Shown in pieces: positions 1-8,671 of a DNA stretch of 64,000 bases; the stretch's first letter is position 1; each line of letters begins with the position of its first letter. Under the pieces are notes generated by a model. That model made no database searches, was not told the DNA's origin, and was given only the letters and a program-made list of their open reading frames with translations. This stretch comes from Leptospira congkakensis (lineage in GTDB: Bacteria; Spirochaetota; Leptospiria; Leptospirales; Leptospiraceae): assembly GCF_004770265.1 (NCBI RefSeq), contig NZ_RQGQ01000016.1:496001-560000 (forward strand), written 5' to 3'. The translations under genes were made by a program, and so were the position numbers.

Positions 1-108
1 TTACACGTTCGTTTGGTGGAAGGAAAAGAAGCGGCACGAAATTCTGCTATTGATGACCGCTTCTGGATTGGATATAAACTTTATACTTCGGCAATGATTG
101 AGGACTAA
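1..108 (+). CDS. C-terminal end of an unidentified protein (partial)
   Basis: The frame is open from the first base and ends at TAA 106-108, giving the last 35 residues of a protein that begins outside the window. The fragment has a hydrophilic start and ends with the residues FWIGYKLYTSAMIED. I recognise no motif in it. Its stop codon overlaps the stop of the convergent peptidase gene by two bases, so the genes are packed tail to tail with no room for a separate terminator. The function is unknown. Confidence 0.55.
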   Translation, partial: LHVRLVEGKEAARNSAIDDRFWIGYKLYTSAMIED

Positions 109-1190
109 GGTTTTTTGTTTAAAAACTCTTTGTGTTTTTCTTCGGGTAAATCAAAGAGTTTTTTAACTTCCTTGTGAAAGATTAGAAAGTTTTTTTCTGA
201 TTCAATAAACAATGATTCAAAACTAACTTCTCCTGAATGATAACGTAAAGCACCTAAAAAGTCCTCGTTATTCCATTCTCTTGTTAAAAATTCCTTGGAT
301 TTTTCCTCTGGAACTAATTTTTTTTGAATCACTTCTTCTTTGAAATTTTTGATGATAGATTGTTTTTGAATTCGTTTTGATTCCAAATCCAAATCTGAAG
401 AATATAAAGTTTTTAATTCTTCTGCATATTTTTTTAAAAGATCGAGTGTGACTTCTCTACGGATTTTATCTTTTTTGAATTTTTGTAGATTGAGACTTGA
501 TTCTCCTTCTTTTTTTGTATAATAGATTTCTACACCTTTTTCTTCCACATAACTCGCATAAGATTCGTTCAAAATAGAGTCCCCAGGTAAGTAAGCAGTC
601 GCATGTGCCATTTCATGGAAAACAAGGCCTACAAGTCTATGGTCAGCCCAGGTAAGTTGTGGTGACAAAACGGGATCAGAAAACCAACCAAGTGTCGAGT
701 ATCCGCCAATGGCACGGATTCGAGTGTCGTATCCTTCGGATTGTAATTCTTTTTCGAGACTGAGCGCCATTGTTTTATCAAAGAAACCTTTGTAGGGAAC
801 GGTCCCTGCTATGGGAAACCACCATGTATAGGATTTGAATTCGAATGCCTCAGACGCACTGACGTTCCATCCAATTTCTTCTCGGTCTAATTTTGTATAG
901 TATTCGAAGCCACCTTTTTCATTTAATGCGAGTTCCCCGATGGCAAAATTTCTTGCTTCTCGGATTAAAAGTAATTTTTGTTTTGTTTTTGAATCTAAAT
1001 CTGGCCGGTTTAGAATATCTTCTATTTTTTCACGACCCAAGATAATGGAAGATTGTTCCTTACCTAAGTGAAATAAATACGGTAAACACCCATAAAGAAA
1101 AATGGGAATCAGCAGAATCGTAAATATTCTCGGAATCTTTTTGGTTCGACAAGGATGGGGAATCGACAAAAGTGGAAGTGGTTTTGGCAT
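105..1190 (-). CDS. putative zinc aminopeptidase lipoprotein (PF10023-like)
   Basis: A 361-residue exported protein. A basic N-terminus is followed by a hydrophobic stretch at about residues 20-38 that ends in a lipobox-like FLYGC with Cys35, so it is probably a membrane-anchored lipoprotein. The motif HEMAH at residues 192-196, with a downstream NES glutamate at 209, is a gluzincin-type zinc site (HExxH plus Glu) and matches the putative aminopeptidase family PF10023. The surrounding YLPGD...NESYASYVEEKG pattern is also typical of that family. The gene starts with ATG and is divergent from the HtrA-like gene. The substrate is unknown, and peptidase activity is inferred from the motif alone. 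Confidence 0.8.
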   Translation of the reverse strand: MPKPLPLLSIPHPCRTKKIPRIFTILLIPIFLYGCLPYLFHLGKEQSSIILGREKIEDILNRPDLDSKTKQKLLLIREARNFAIGELALNEKGGFEYYTKLDREEIGWNVSASEAFEFKSYTWWFPIAGTVPYKGFFDKTMALSLEKELQSEGYDTRIRAIGGYSTLGWFSDPVLSPQLTWADHRLVGLVFHEMAHATAYLPGDSILNESYASYVEEKGVEIYYTKKEGESSLNLQKFKKDKIRREVTLDLLKKYAEELKTLYSSDLDLESKRIQKQSIIKNFKEEVIQKKLVPEEKSKEFLTREWNNEDFLGALRYHSGEVSFESLFIESEKNFLIFHKEVKKLFDLPEEKHKEFLNKKP

Positions 1191-1193
1191 TCT

Positions 1194-2321
1194 ATGGAAA
1201 GAAAAACTTCGATTCCGCCAGTCGTCTACATTAACTTTGCCCTAGTTTTTGTACTTTTGTTTGCGATCTTCTTTCCAGAAATAAGATCTGCTGTAACAAA
1301 ACTATTTGCTTCCCCAAAACCGATATCCGCAAGCAAACAGACCCAGGCCATCCAGATCCAAACGAGTTTTCGCAATGTTTACCGCGAAGCACAACAATTT
1401 GTAGTTTCAATACGTACGAAAAAAACAGAAATGATCTTTCATCCTTATGCTTTTGGTGAAAGTAGGGAAGACCGGATTTCTTCCATTGGTAGTGGATTTA
1501 TTATCGATGAAAGGGGTTTCGTAGTTACGAATTACCATGTCATTAAAAATGCAGAAATCATTGAGATCATCATGTCAGATGGTCGTATTTTTCCAGCTCG
1601 GTATGTGGGAAGCCATGAACGAGCCGACATTGCCCTTTTGAAAATCCCAAGTAACGACCGTTTTACTCCCGCTTTTTTAGGTAATTCCGATGAAATTGAA
1701 GTGGGGGACTGGGCCATTGCTGTTGGTTCGCCGTATGGACTGGAAAAAACTTTTACTGTCGGAGTGGTATCTGCCAAATCACGAGAAGATTTAGATGAGA
1801 CGGGACAGACTCATATCCAAACAGATACAGCAATCAATCCTGGGTCTAGTGGTGGACCACTGTTGAACATTTATGGTGAAGTCATCGGTATCAACCGAAT
1901 GATTCGATCCTCTTCTGGTGCCAGTGCCGGGATTGGGTTTGCGATTCCCATCAGTTATGCCAAACGTGTGCTCCGCCAAATCGAACAAAACGTCGGGCAA
2001 AACATTCGCCCCGCCACTCTTGGAGTTATGGCCACAGCACCTCTGCCGGATCATCGACGCTCTCTTGGGATTCCTGGGGAAACCGTTGGTGTTTTGGTCT
2101 ATGATATCGAACCCAATTCCTCTGCCGAAAAGGGCGGACTGCGACGTTATGACTTTATTGAGGGCGCCAATGGCCTCCAAATCCGCCATATCAACGATTT
2201 AAGGGAACAAGTGGGACTTGTTGGTCTCGGGGGCGTCTTACGGTTGAAGATATTACGGGATACCCAAGAGATGGAATTATCGATCCCTTTGGTCGAAGCC
2301 GCCTATAAAAAAGGCCAGTAA
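1194..2321 (+). CDS. HtrA/DegP-like trypsin-family serine protease
   Basis: A membrane-anchored serine protease. From the ATG at 1194 (375 residues) there is one N-terminal transmembrane segment (about residues 10-28), then a trypsin-like domain, then one C-terminal PDZ domain (about 265-370). The catalytic triad is visible as NYHVI (His115), RADIALLK (Asp145) and NPGSSGG (Ser219). Proteins of this layout (DegS/DegP type) sit in the inner membrane facing the periplasm and act in envelope quality control. An in-frame ATG at 1155 would add 13 residues and overlap the divergent peptidase gene. I prefer 1194 because the anchor then begins normally, but neither start has a strong ribosome-binding site. 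Confidence 0.9.
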   Translation: MERKTSIPPVVYINFALVFVLLFAIFFPEIRSAVTKLFASPKPISASKQTQAIQIQTSFRNVYREAQQFVVSIRTKKTEMIFHPYAFGESREDRISSIGSGFIIDERGFVVTNYHVIKNAEIIEIIMSDGRIFPARYVGSHERADIALLKIPSNDRFTPAFLGNSDEIEVGDWAIAVGSPYGLEKTFTVGVVSAKSREDLDETGQTHIQTDTAINPGSSGGPLLNIYGEVIGINRMIRSSSGASAGIGFAIPISYAKRVLRQIEQNVGQNIRPATLGVMATAPLPDHRRSLGIPGETVGVLVYDIEPNSSAEKGGLRRYDFIEGANGLQIRHINDLREQVGLVGLGGVLRLKILRDTQEMELSIPLVEAAYKKGQ

Positions 2322-2326
2322 ATTTT

Positions 2327-3628
2327 ATGAGAAGAAATATAGTCCACTCGGGTGCTGATGCACTCATTTATGAAATCCGCCAGATTGTAGCCCTTGCCAA
2401 ACAAATTGAGGTAATGGGAGTCGATATTACCTGGGAAAATATTGGAGACCCAATCCAAAAGGGAGAATCCGTTCCCGATTGGATGAAAGACATTGTCAGT
2501 GGACTTGTCGCCCAAAATAAATCTTGGGCCTATACGGCGACACAAGGGGATGAAACCACTCGTAAATTTTTAGCATCCAAAGTGAATGAAAGAGGTGGAG
2601 CCCAAATCACATCAGAGGATATTTTATTTTTTAATGGCCTCGGTGATGCTGTTGCAAAAATTTTTGGATTTATGAGAAGGGAAGCAAGGATTCTTGGACC
2701 TTCTCCCGCCTACTCTACGTTATCTTCTGCAGAAGCAGCACATTCTGGATATGAACATTTAACTTATGAATTAAATCCAGATAACGATTGGATGCCTGAC
2801 TTAGAAGACATCGAAAACAAAGTAAAGTATAATGATTCCATCGCTGGAATTTTACTCATCAATCCTGATAATCCAACGGGTGCAGTGTATCCGAAAGAAG
2901 TCATGCGTGAGATTGTAAAAATTTGTGAGAAGTATGACATCATCTTAATCTGCGACGAAACTTATGCCCATGTCAATTATTCGGAATGGGGTAGTATTCA
3001 CTTATCTGAAGTCATCGGTGATAAAGTTTGTGGATTTGCTCTTAGGTCCATTTCAAAAGAATTTCCGTGGCCTGGTGCTCGTTGTGGTTGGCTCGAAGTG
3101 TTTAATCGTAAAAACGATCCAACTTTTGAAAGATACATCAAATCTTTGTTAGATGCTAAGATGTTGGAAGTTTGTTCCACAACTTTACCGCAACTTTCGA
3201 TTCCGGTTGTGTATTCCCATCCTCAATTTTTGGATCATTTGAAATTTAGAAATCAGAAGTTCAAAAAAAGAGCAGAGAAAGCAACTTCAATCTTAACTGG
3301 AATTCCAGGTGTGAAAGTCATCCAACCCAAAGGTGCGTTTTATCTAACCGTTCTATTTGAGGATGGAGCCTTAAAACCAAATATGACTCTTCCCATCACA
3401 AATACCAAGGTTCGTGACTTTGTGGCACCACTTATGGACAAAGCTGCTCTCGATAGAAGATTCGTGTTACATTTGTTAGCTTCTGCTGGGATTTGTGTAG
3501 TCCCTCTCAGTTCTTTTTGTTGTAGTCGAAATGGATTTCGAGTTACTTTACTTGAAGAAGACGAAACAAAGTTTGAATGGATTTATACAACTCTCGCAGA
3601 AAATATAAGGAAGTATTTAGCATCCTAA
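2327..3628 (+). CDS. PLP-dependent class I/II aminotransferase
   Basis: A 433-residue fold-type I aminotransferase. The substrate-binding NPDNPTGAVY motif, the LICDETYAHV Asp/Tyr pair that contacts the cofactor, and the Schiff-base lysine in SISKEFPWPGARCGW (Lys244) are all present. It most resembles aspartate-aminotransferase-family enzymes, but the amino-acid substrate cannot be read from sequence. It starts five bases after the HtrA-like gene, and its stop TAA directly abuts the murI start, so the three are probably cotranscribed. A link to amino-acid supply for the cell wall is only contextual. Confidence 0.85.
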   Translation: MRRNIVHSGADALIYEIRQIVALAKQIEVMGVDITWENIGDPIQKGESVPDWMKDIVSGLVAQNKSWAYTATQGDETTRKFLASKVNERGGAQITSEDILFFNGLGDAVAKIFGFMRREARILGPSPAYSTLSSAEAAHSGYEHLTYELNPDNDWMPDLEDIENKVKYNDSIAGILLINPDNPTGAVYPKEVMREIVKICEKYDIILICDETYAHVNYSEWGSIHLSEVIGDKVCGFALRSISKEFPWPGARCGWLEVFNRKNDPTFERYIKSLLDAKMLEVCSTTLPQLSIPVVYSHPQFLDHLKFRNQKFKKRAEKATSILTGIPGVKVIQPKGAFYLTVLFEDGALKPNMTLPITNTKVRDFVAPLMDKAALDRRFVLHLLASAGICVVPLSSFCCSRNGFRVTLLEEDETKFEWIYTTLAENIRKYLAS

Positions 3629-4438
3629 ATGAATTCTCGCGGTAGATATAAAATTGGAATTTTCGATTCAGGTCTCGGGGGACTATCTGTAATTCGTACC
3701 TTATGGAAAGAAACTTCTAACATTGATTATATCTATTTCGGTGATTTAATCAACTCACCGTATGGCCAAAAATCCAAATCGGAAGTATTGGAACTTTCAA
3801 AAAATGCGTTTGAGTATTTAATCGAAAAAGATTGTGAAGCCGTGTTATTTGCCTGTAATACTGCTACTTCAGCAGCCGCAGACTTTCTTCGTGCAAAACA
3901 GTCGGTTCCTATATTTGGAATGGAACCAGCTTTGAAACCTGCCGTGAATCAGAACCCAGGTGTCAAAATTGCTGTATTTGCAACAGACCTCACATTAAAA
4001 GAAGATAAATTTAAAAACTTAGTATCAGGGTTTCCTGTTGGGACCGAGATACTTCCCGTTCCTTGTGAGGGACTAGCCAAACTTATTGATAAAGATCTTT
4101 GGGAAGATGCTTGGGACTTGTTTGATTCTAAAATCAAAACTGTAATCAACGACTGTGATGTTTTTGTGTTAGGTTGTACCCATTATGTTTTTTTGAAAGA
4201 ACGAATTCTTTACAATTACCCTAAGGTAAAAGTTTATGATGGAAATTTGGGAACCACACTTCATATGAAACGGATTTTGAATCTTCCTGATTTTTTCGAA
4301 AATAAAAACCAATTGGATATTCTTTTAAATACTTCGGACTCTGATTACGTTCATCTTGCGGGAAGGATTGCTAAAACAATTACACCCAACCACACTCTTT
4401 CCCTAATTAATACCACTACAGGAAAACTTCATGTCTGA
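3629..4438 (+). CDS. murI: glutamate racemase
   Basis: A 269-residue enzyme that interconverts L- and D-glutamate for peptidoglycan synthesis in the cytoplasm. Family signatures are FDSGLGGLSVIRTL near the N-terminus (catalytic Asp), ACNTATSAA (first catalytic Cys) and LGCTHYVFL (second catalytic Cys and His). The length is normal for the family. The ATG follows the previous stop without a gap, and the last eight bases overlap purM, which suggests translational coupling across aminotransferase-murI-purM. Confidence 0.95.
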   Translation: MNSRGRYKIGIFDSGLGGLSVIRTLWKETSNIDYIYFGDLINSPYGQKSKSEVLELSKNAFEYLIEKDCEAVLFACNTATSAAADFLRAKQSVPIFGMEPALKPAVNQNPGVKIAVFATDLTLKEDKFKNLVSGFPVGTEILPVPCEGLAKLIDKDLWEDAWDLFDSKIKTVINDCDVFVLGCTHYVFLKERILYNYPKVKVYDGNLGTTLHMKRILNLPDFFENKNQLDILLNTSDSDYVHLAGRIAKTITPNHTLSLINTTTGKLHV

Positions 4439-5456
4439 TTCAAATAAAGTAACATACAAAGATGCCGGTGTTGATACCGAAAAAGGACAAGAGTTTGTAA
4501 AAAGAATCAAAGCTAATGTGGCATCTACTCATAACAAAAATGTTTTGGGTGGACTTGGTGGATTTGCCGCCTGTTATGATGTTAGTTTTTTGAAATCATA
4601 TAACGAACCAATTCTTTTGTCTGGAACCGATGGAGTTGGAACCAAACTTCAAGTGGCTCGACTATTAGATGTTCATGATACCGTTGGAATTGATCTCGTA
4701 GCAATGTGCGTGAATGATATTCTTGTAAATGGAGGAAAACCTCTATTCTTTCAAGATTACATCGCTTGCGGTAAACTATATTTACCTAGAATGGAAGCCA
4801 TTGTTTCGGGGATTGTAAAAGGTTGCCAATTAGCAGACTGCGCACTCGTGGGTGGTGAAACTGCAGAACATCCAGGAGTGATGCCTGATGATGAATATGA
4901 TTTAGCAGGTTTTGTTGTTGGTGTGGTCGAAAAACAAAAAATGATTGATGGACGAACGATCAAAGCTGGTGATTCGATCATCGGACTAGGTTCTTCTGGA
5001 CCACATAGCAATGGTTTTTCGCTCATAAGAAGGTTGTTATTAAAAGATGGAAAGTTACCTTATTCCACATCCGAATTAGATTTTTTAAAAGATCATGTTT
5101 TTAAACCAACCAAGATATATGTAAAAACGATCCTTTCTTTAATTGAAAAGATTTCGATTAAAGGAATGGTTCATATAACAGGAGGGGGGTTTTACGAAAA
5201 TATCCCTCGAGTATTGCCTGCTGGTATTGGTGCTGAAATCAATTCTCTTCCAGAAAGTTATGTTTTTTCCAAATTGGAAAAAGACCATTCATTGGATCGT
5301 CATGATATGTATGGAACTTTTAATATGGGAATTGGTTATATTTTGGTTGTTGATCCAAAAATAGAGGACTCTGTTTTGGCTGAATTACGTACGCTCGGTG
5401 AAGAACCATATTTGATTGGTAAAACCGATTCAACCGGAAAAATTACCATCAAGTAG
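4431..5456 (+). CDS. purM: phosphoribosylformylglycinamidine cyclo-ligase (AIR synthetase)
   Basis: A 341-residue ATP-dependent enzyme of de novo purine synthesis that closes the imidazole ring to form aminoimidazole ribotide. Diagnostic blocks are LSGTDGVGTKL, the VNDILVNGGKPLFFQDYIACGKL region, GGETAEHPGVM and ITGGGFYENIPRVLP. The length is normal (about 340-350). The start overlaps murI by eight bases. The 3' end overlaps the last eight bases of the convergent histidine kinase gene, so no terminator fits between them. Confidence 0.96.
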   Translation: MSDSNKVTYKDAGVDTEKGQEFVKRIKANVASTHNKNVLGGLGGFAACYDVSFLKSYNEPILLSGTDGVGTKLQVARLLDVHDTVGIDLVAMCVNDILVNGGKPLFFQDYIACGKLYLPRMEAIVSGIVKGCQLADCALVGGETAEHPGVMPDDEYDLAGFVVGVVEKQKMIDGRTIKAGDSIIGLGSSGPHSNGFSLIRRLLLKDGKLPYSTSELDFLKDHVFKPTKIYVKTILSLIEKISIKGMVHITGGGFYENIPRVLPAGIGAEINSLPESYVFSKLEKDHSLDRHDMYGTFNMGIGYILVVDPKIEDSVLAELRTLGEEPYLIGKTDSTGKITIK

Positions 5457-7935
5457 TTACCGGAAAACTAACCTTAAAGATTGTCCTACCTTGAGTAGAT
5501 TCAAACTCAACGTTTGCATTATGCCTATTGGCAATTTCTTTTACAAGGTATAATCCGAGTCCAAGCCCGTCACCAGTAGTTTTGGTTGAGAAAAAAGGCA
5601 TAAATATTTTGGAATGATTTTCTTGCGGGATTCCAATACCTGAGTCTTCAATTTCTACATAAACAATTTCAGATTTTTTAAAACTACGAATTTGTAATGT
5701 ACCTTTTGTGGCTACTGCTTGTATCGAATTCCAAATGATTTGGCTCCAGAGTTGTACTAAATCTCCTTGAATACACCTAACATTACCACTATATTCTAGG
5801 TTTAGAACCAGATTGATATCTCTTAAAAAATGTTCTTTATAAAGTGAAATTGCTGAATGGATTGTATCTGATAATGAATAATCACTTAGTTCTAAATTGG
5901 ATTGTAAACCAGCAAAGTTTTTTAATGTATATGTGATTTTTGAAAGTCTTTTTACTGAATATAAAATATGTTCTGATGATTGTTTTACAAGTAATAACCT
6001 GCGAAGAATTCGGTAGTCTTCTGCATTACGAATGACCGCTTTAATTTTTGTGATTACTGGATTTGAAAGGTTACGAATCCCTGAGTCGACAAAAAGTTCT
6101 GCCAATTTTTCCTCTAGCGGAACTGAATGTAGTTTGAAACTTTCGATCATCGATTTTCGCGCTTGCCTATTGGAAAGTCCTGTTAAGATGCGAAGTCCAC
6201 TTTGATCATTATCAAGTATAAATTGAATCAGTTCATCGATGCGAACACTGGATTCGTGGATCTTTTCTTCTTCCCATTCAGAAATCAAAGTTTCTACAGA
6301 TGATTTGATCATTCCAATGGGATTGTTGATTTCATGCGCAAGACCGGAAACAAGTTGGCCGAGGGAAACCATCTTTTCATTTTGAATTAATTTTTGTTGT
6401 GCTTCTCTTAATGCAAATAACGCAGAATTAAGTTCAAAGTTACTTGTTTGTAGTTCTTTAGTTCTGGCTTTCACCTTTTCTTCCAAGGACCTGTTTAATT
6501 CTTTTAATTCAATTTCAGCTGATCTTTTTGATGTTTGATCAATTCCAATCCAAATAATTCTAGATGGTTCATTACGGTTGTCTCGAATGATCCCAAGTCT
6601 CCATTCTAGATAAAGAATACGATTGGAAGTTGTTACACAACGTAAGATTAAACTTTCTGCAATTTTCTGAAATTCATTTATATCATCTAAAACTGCTTTT
6701 AAGTAATCACGATCTTCGGGGAGTAAAATCACATCTTGAATGTAGTTTCCGATTGCATCGTTTTTTCTAAGCCCTAAAATTGATTCCGTAGCTGAATTGA
6801 TACTTTCGATAAGTCCTTTTGCGTCGGTTAACAAAATTAAATTTGCAGCATTTTCGAAAACAGTTGTGTTTAGGTTTTTTTCCTGCACTAAAGAGATTTC
6901 TGTTTTTTTTGATTTTGTAATATCAAGTGCTACAACATCAATTCGTTTTTCGATTCCTAAAATGTCAAAAGATATGTTAACATAATGTTCTGTCCAAATC
7001 AGAGATCCATTAGCATGAATCATCCTGAGTATGATAGGAGAATTACCTGCATACAATTCAGAAATTTTATGTTGGTCTTCAGGAATGACTATATCTTTGA
7101 AAAAGTTTGTATTCTCATAAAAGTAGTTTAAACCATATCCAGTGATTTCTTCCATTTTCGGACTTATATAGGATGTTTTAGGTTCAGGTAAGAATTCAAT
7201 ATTATAGATAATCGCTGGAAGTTGATTGTACATAATAAGAAGTCTAACGTTCACATCTTTTATTGTTTTTTGTAATAACTCCAGCTCTTCTAAAGATAAA
7301 TTTAATTTTTTAGTTTGGATGTTGAAGTTGAATAAAATACATCCAACACCAAATAAAAACATAAATAAAGTGTTTATAATGTAACCTAATGGTCTATAGG
7401 ACTCTATACTGAATAGATAGGGGAATGTAATTCTCTGTAGCGCAATGATTAGGCAAATTGTTAGAAAGAAAATACGAAATACACGAGGGTAAGATTTAAG
7501 TTGAAAAACAATGAGCCCAAATAAAACTAATGTTCCTGCGTTGAAAACGGAGGAAGGTAGGGCTTTCCAAAAAAAACTTAAATCTGTTAAAAGAAATGAA
7601 ACAAATAAAACATAAATGAAAATGGAAAAAAAATAAATTTTGAATGGGTTGATTCGTTTGCTTGCGATCGGAAAAACGGCCGCGATTAAAAGAAATGATC
7701 CAAATATAGTGCAACTTTCAGAAAAGAAGAAAAATATTAGTTCATAATCTTCACCAAATAAAAATAAAGCAAAGTTTCTGAAAACTAAAATTGCCAGGAA
7801 TATTGCCGTATAACCAAGGCGAACTTCGGATCTTGATTGTTTTGAAAGATAATAAATGATAATCGCCATCGAAGTATTAAATACTACCGAGATGACGGTT
7901 ACTGCAAAGATTACATTTACTTCAAAAGGTAGCAT
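5449..7935 (-). CDS. membrane PAS sensor histidine kinase, last gene of the che operon
   Basis: An 828-residue kinase. About seven hydrophobic segments lie within residues 5-205, followed by a short coil, two PAS-like domains (about 235-345 and 355-475), a coiled coil (470-520), a HisKA-like dimerisation domain with phospho-acceptor His534 in GLAHEINNP, and an HATPase domain with DSGIGIP and GDGLGLGLYLV boxes. A long helical insert separates the HisKA and ATPase parts. It begins 14 bases inside the preceding response regulator, so that single-domain regulator is its obvious partner. The signal is unknown. The gene ends overlapping purM tail to tail. Confidence 0.9.
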   Translation of the reverse strand: MLPFEVNVIFAVTVISVVFNTSMAIIIYYLSKQSRSEVRLGYTAIFLAILVFRNFALFLFGEDYELIFFFFSESCTIFGSFLLIAAVFPIASKRINPFKIYFFSIFIYVLFVSFLLTDLSFFWKALPSSVFNAGTLVLFGLIVFQLKSYPRVFRIFFLTICLIIALQRITFPYLFSIESYRPLGYIINTLFMFLFGVGCILFNFNIQTKKLNLSLEELELLQKTIKDVNVRLLIMYNQLPAIIYNIEFLPEPKTSYISPKMEEITGYGLNYFYENTNFFKDIVIPEDQHKISELYAGNSPIILRMIHANGSLIWTEHYVNISFDILGIEKRIDVVALDITKSKKTEISLVQEKNLNTTVFENAANLILLTDAKGLIESINSATESILGLRKNDAIGNYIQDVILLPEDRDYLKAVLDDINEFQKIAESLILRCVTTSNRILYLEWRLGIIRDNRNEPSRIIWIGIDQTSKRSAEIELKELNRSLEEKVKARTKELQTSNFELNSALFALREAQQKLIQNEKMVSLGQLVSGLAHEINNPIGMIKSSVETLISEWEEEKIHESSVRIDELIQFILDNDQSGLRILTGLSNRQARKSMIESFKLHSVPLEEKLAELFVDSGIRNLSNPVITKIKAVIRNAEDYRILRRLLLVKQSSEHILYSVKRLSKITYTLKNFAGLQSNLELSDYSLSDTIHSAISLYKEHFLRDINLVLNLEYSGNVRCIQGDLVQLWSQIIWNSIQAVATKGTLQIRSFKKSEIVYVEIEDSGIGIPQENHSKIFMPFFSTKTTGDGLGLGLYLVKEIANRHNANVEFESTQGRTIFKVSFPVTT

Positions 7936-8302
7936 CGTTTTCGAATAACTCCGCTACCTGTTTTATCAGCTGTTCATTGTTAAATGGTTTTACCATCCAG
8001 GCATCTGCACCATTAAATAATGCATTGGAGATAATATCCGGTTTGTTTTCTCCAGATAAAACGATGATTTTGAATTCTGGGTTTTGAATGATTTTTTTAG
8101 ATTCTTTGATTAGGTTGATTCCGCTGAGACCGGGCATATTAAAATCAAAAATCCCAAGTCGAATGGATGAGTCGGAATTTAGGATTTCGATAGCTTTTTC
8201 TCCAGTATTACAAGCTTGTACAGTATGTCCTTGGCTACTTAAAGCCAACCTAACAATATTAAGAACAGTCGGAGAGTCGTCTACTACTAGGATCGATGCC
8301 AT
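7922..8302 (-). CDS. single-domain response regulator (CheY-like)
   Basis: A 126-residue receiver domain with no output domain. The acidic pair VDDSP, the phospho-acceptor Asp in GIFDFNMPGLSG, the Ser of VLSGEN and the Lys of VKPFN are all in place. It overlaps the following histidine kinase gene by 14 bases and lies eight bases after the other CheY-like gene. It may therefore relay phosphate from that kinase or from CheA. The two adjacent receivers look paralogous but are not close copies. Confidence 0.92.
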   Translation of the reverse strand: MASILVVDDSPTVLNIVRLALSSQGHTVQACNTGEKAIEILNSDSSIRLGIFDFNMPGLSGINLIKESKKIIQNPEFKIIVLSGENKPDIISNALFNGADAWMVKPFNNEQLIKQVAELFENDATF

Positions 8303-8310
8303 AACTATGT

Positions 8311-8670
8311 TTATACTAGCTGTGAAATTAATTTTAGCAGTGATTCGTTAGCAAATGGTTTTACAAGCCATCCTACTGCACCGGCTGCTTTACCTTTGTT
8401 TTTCATTTCATCGCTAGATTCTGTGGTTAACATTACGATTTTCATGGATTTTCCGTTTTCGGTTTTTAATGTTTTTTCTGTCAGTTCGATCCCTGTCATT
8501 CCTGGCATATTTACATCGAAAATTCCTATATCAAATCCACCTGCTTCTATTTTTTGTAGAGCATCCATTCCGTTATTTGCTGATGTCACTTCGTGACCTT
8601 CTGATGTTAATACCAAGTTTAAAATTTTTAATACCGCTGGTGCATCATCTACCGTTAAAATTCTTGCCAT
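8311..8670 (-). CDS. CheY-like chemotaxis response regulator
   Basis: A 119-residue receiver with complete active-site residues: VDDAPAV, Asp in FDVNMPGMTGIELTEK, Thr in MLTTES and Lys in LVKPF. In chemotaxis such proteins are phosphorylated by CheA and bind the flagellar switch. It lies in the che operon, starting one base after the stop of the kinase-like gene. It is the better CheY candidate of the two because of its size and the MPGMTG block, but the assignment between the two is inference. Confidence 0.9.
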   Translation of the reverse strand: MARILTVDDAPAVLKILNLVLTSEGHEVTSANNGMDALQKIEAGGFDIGIFDVNMPGMTGIELTEKTLKTENGKSMKIVMLTTESSDEMKNKGKAAGAVGWLVKPFANESLLKLISQLV

Positions 8671-8671
8671 T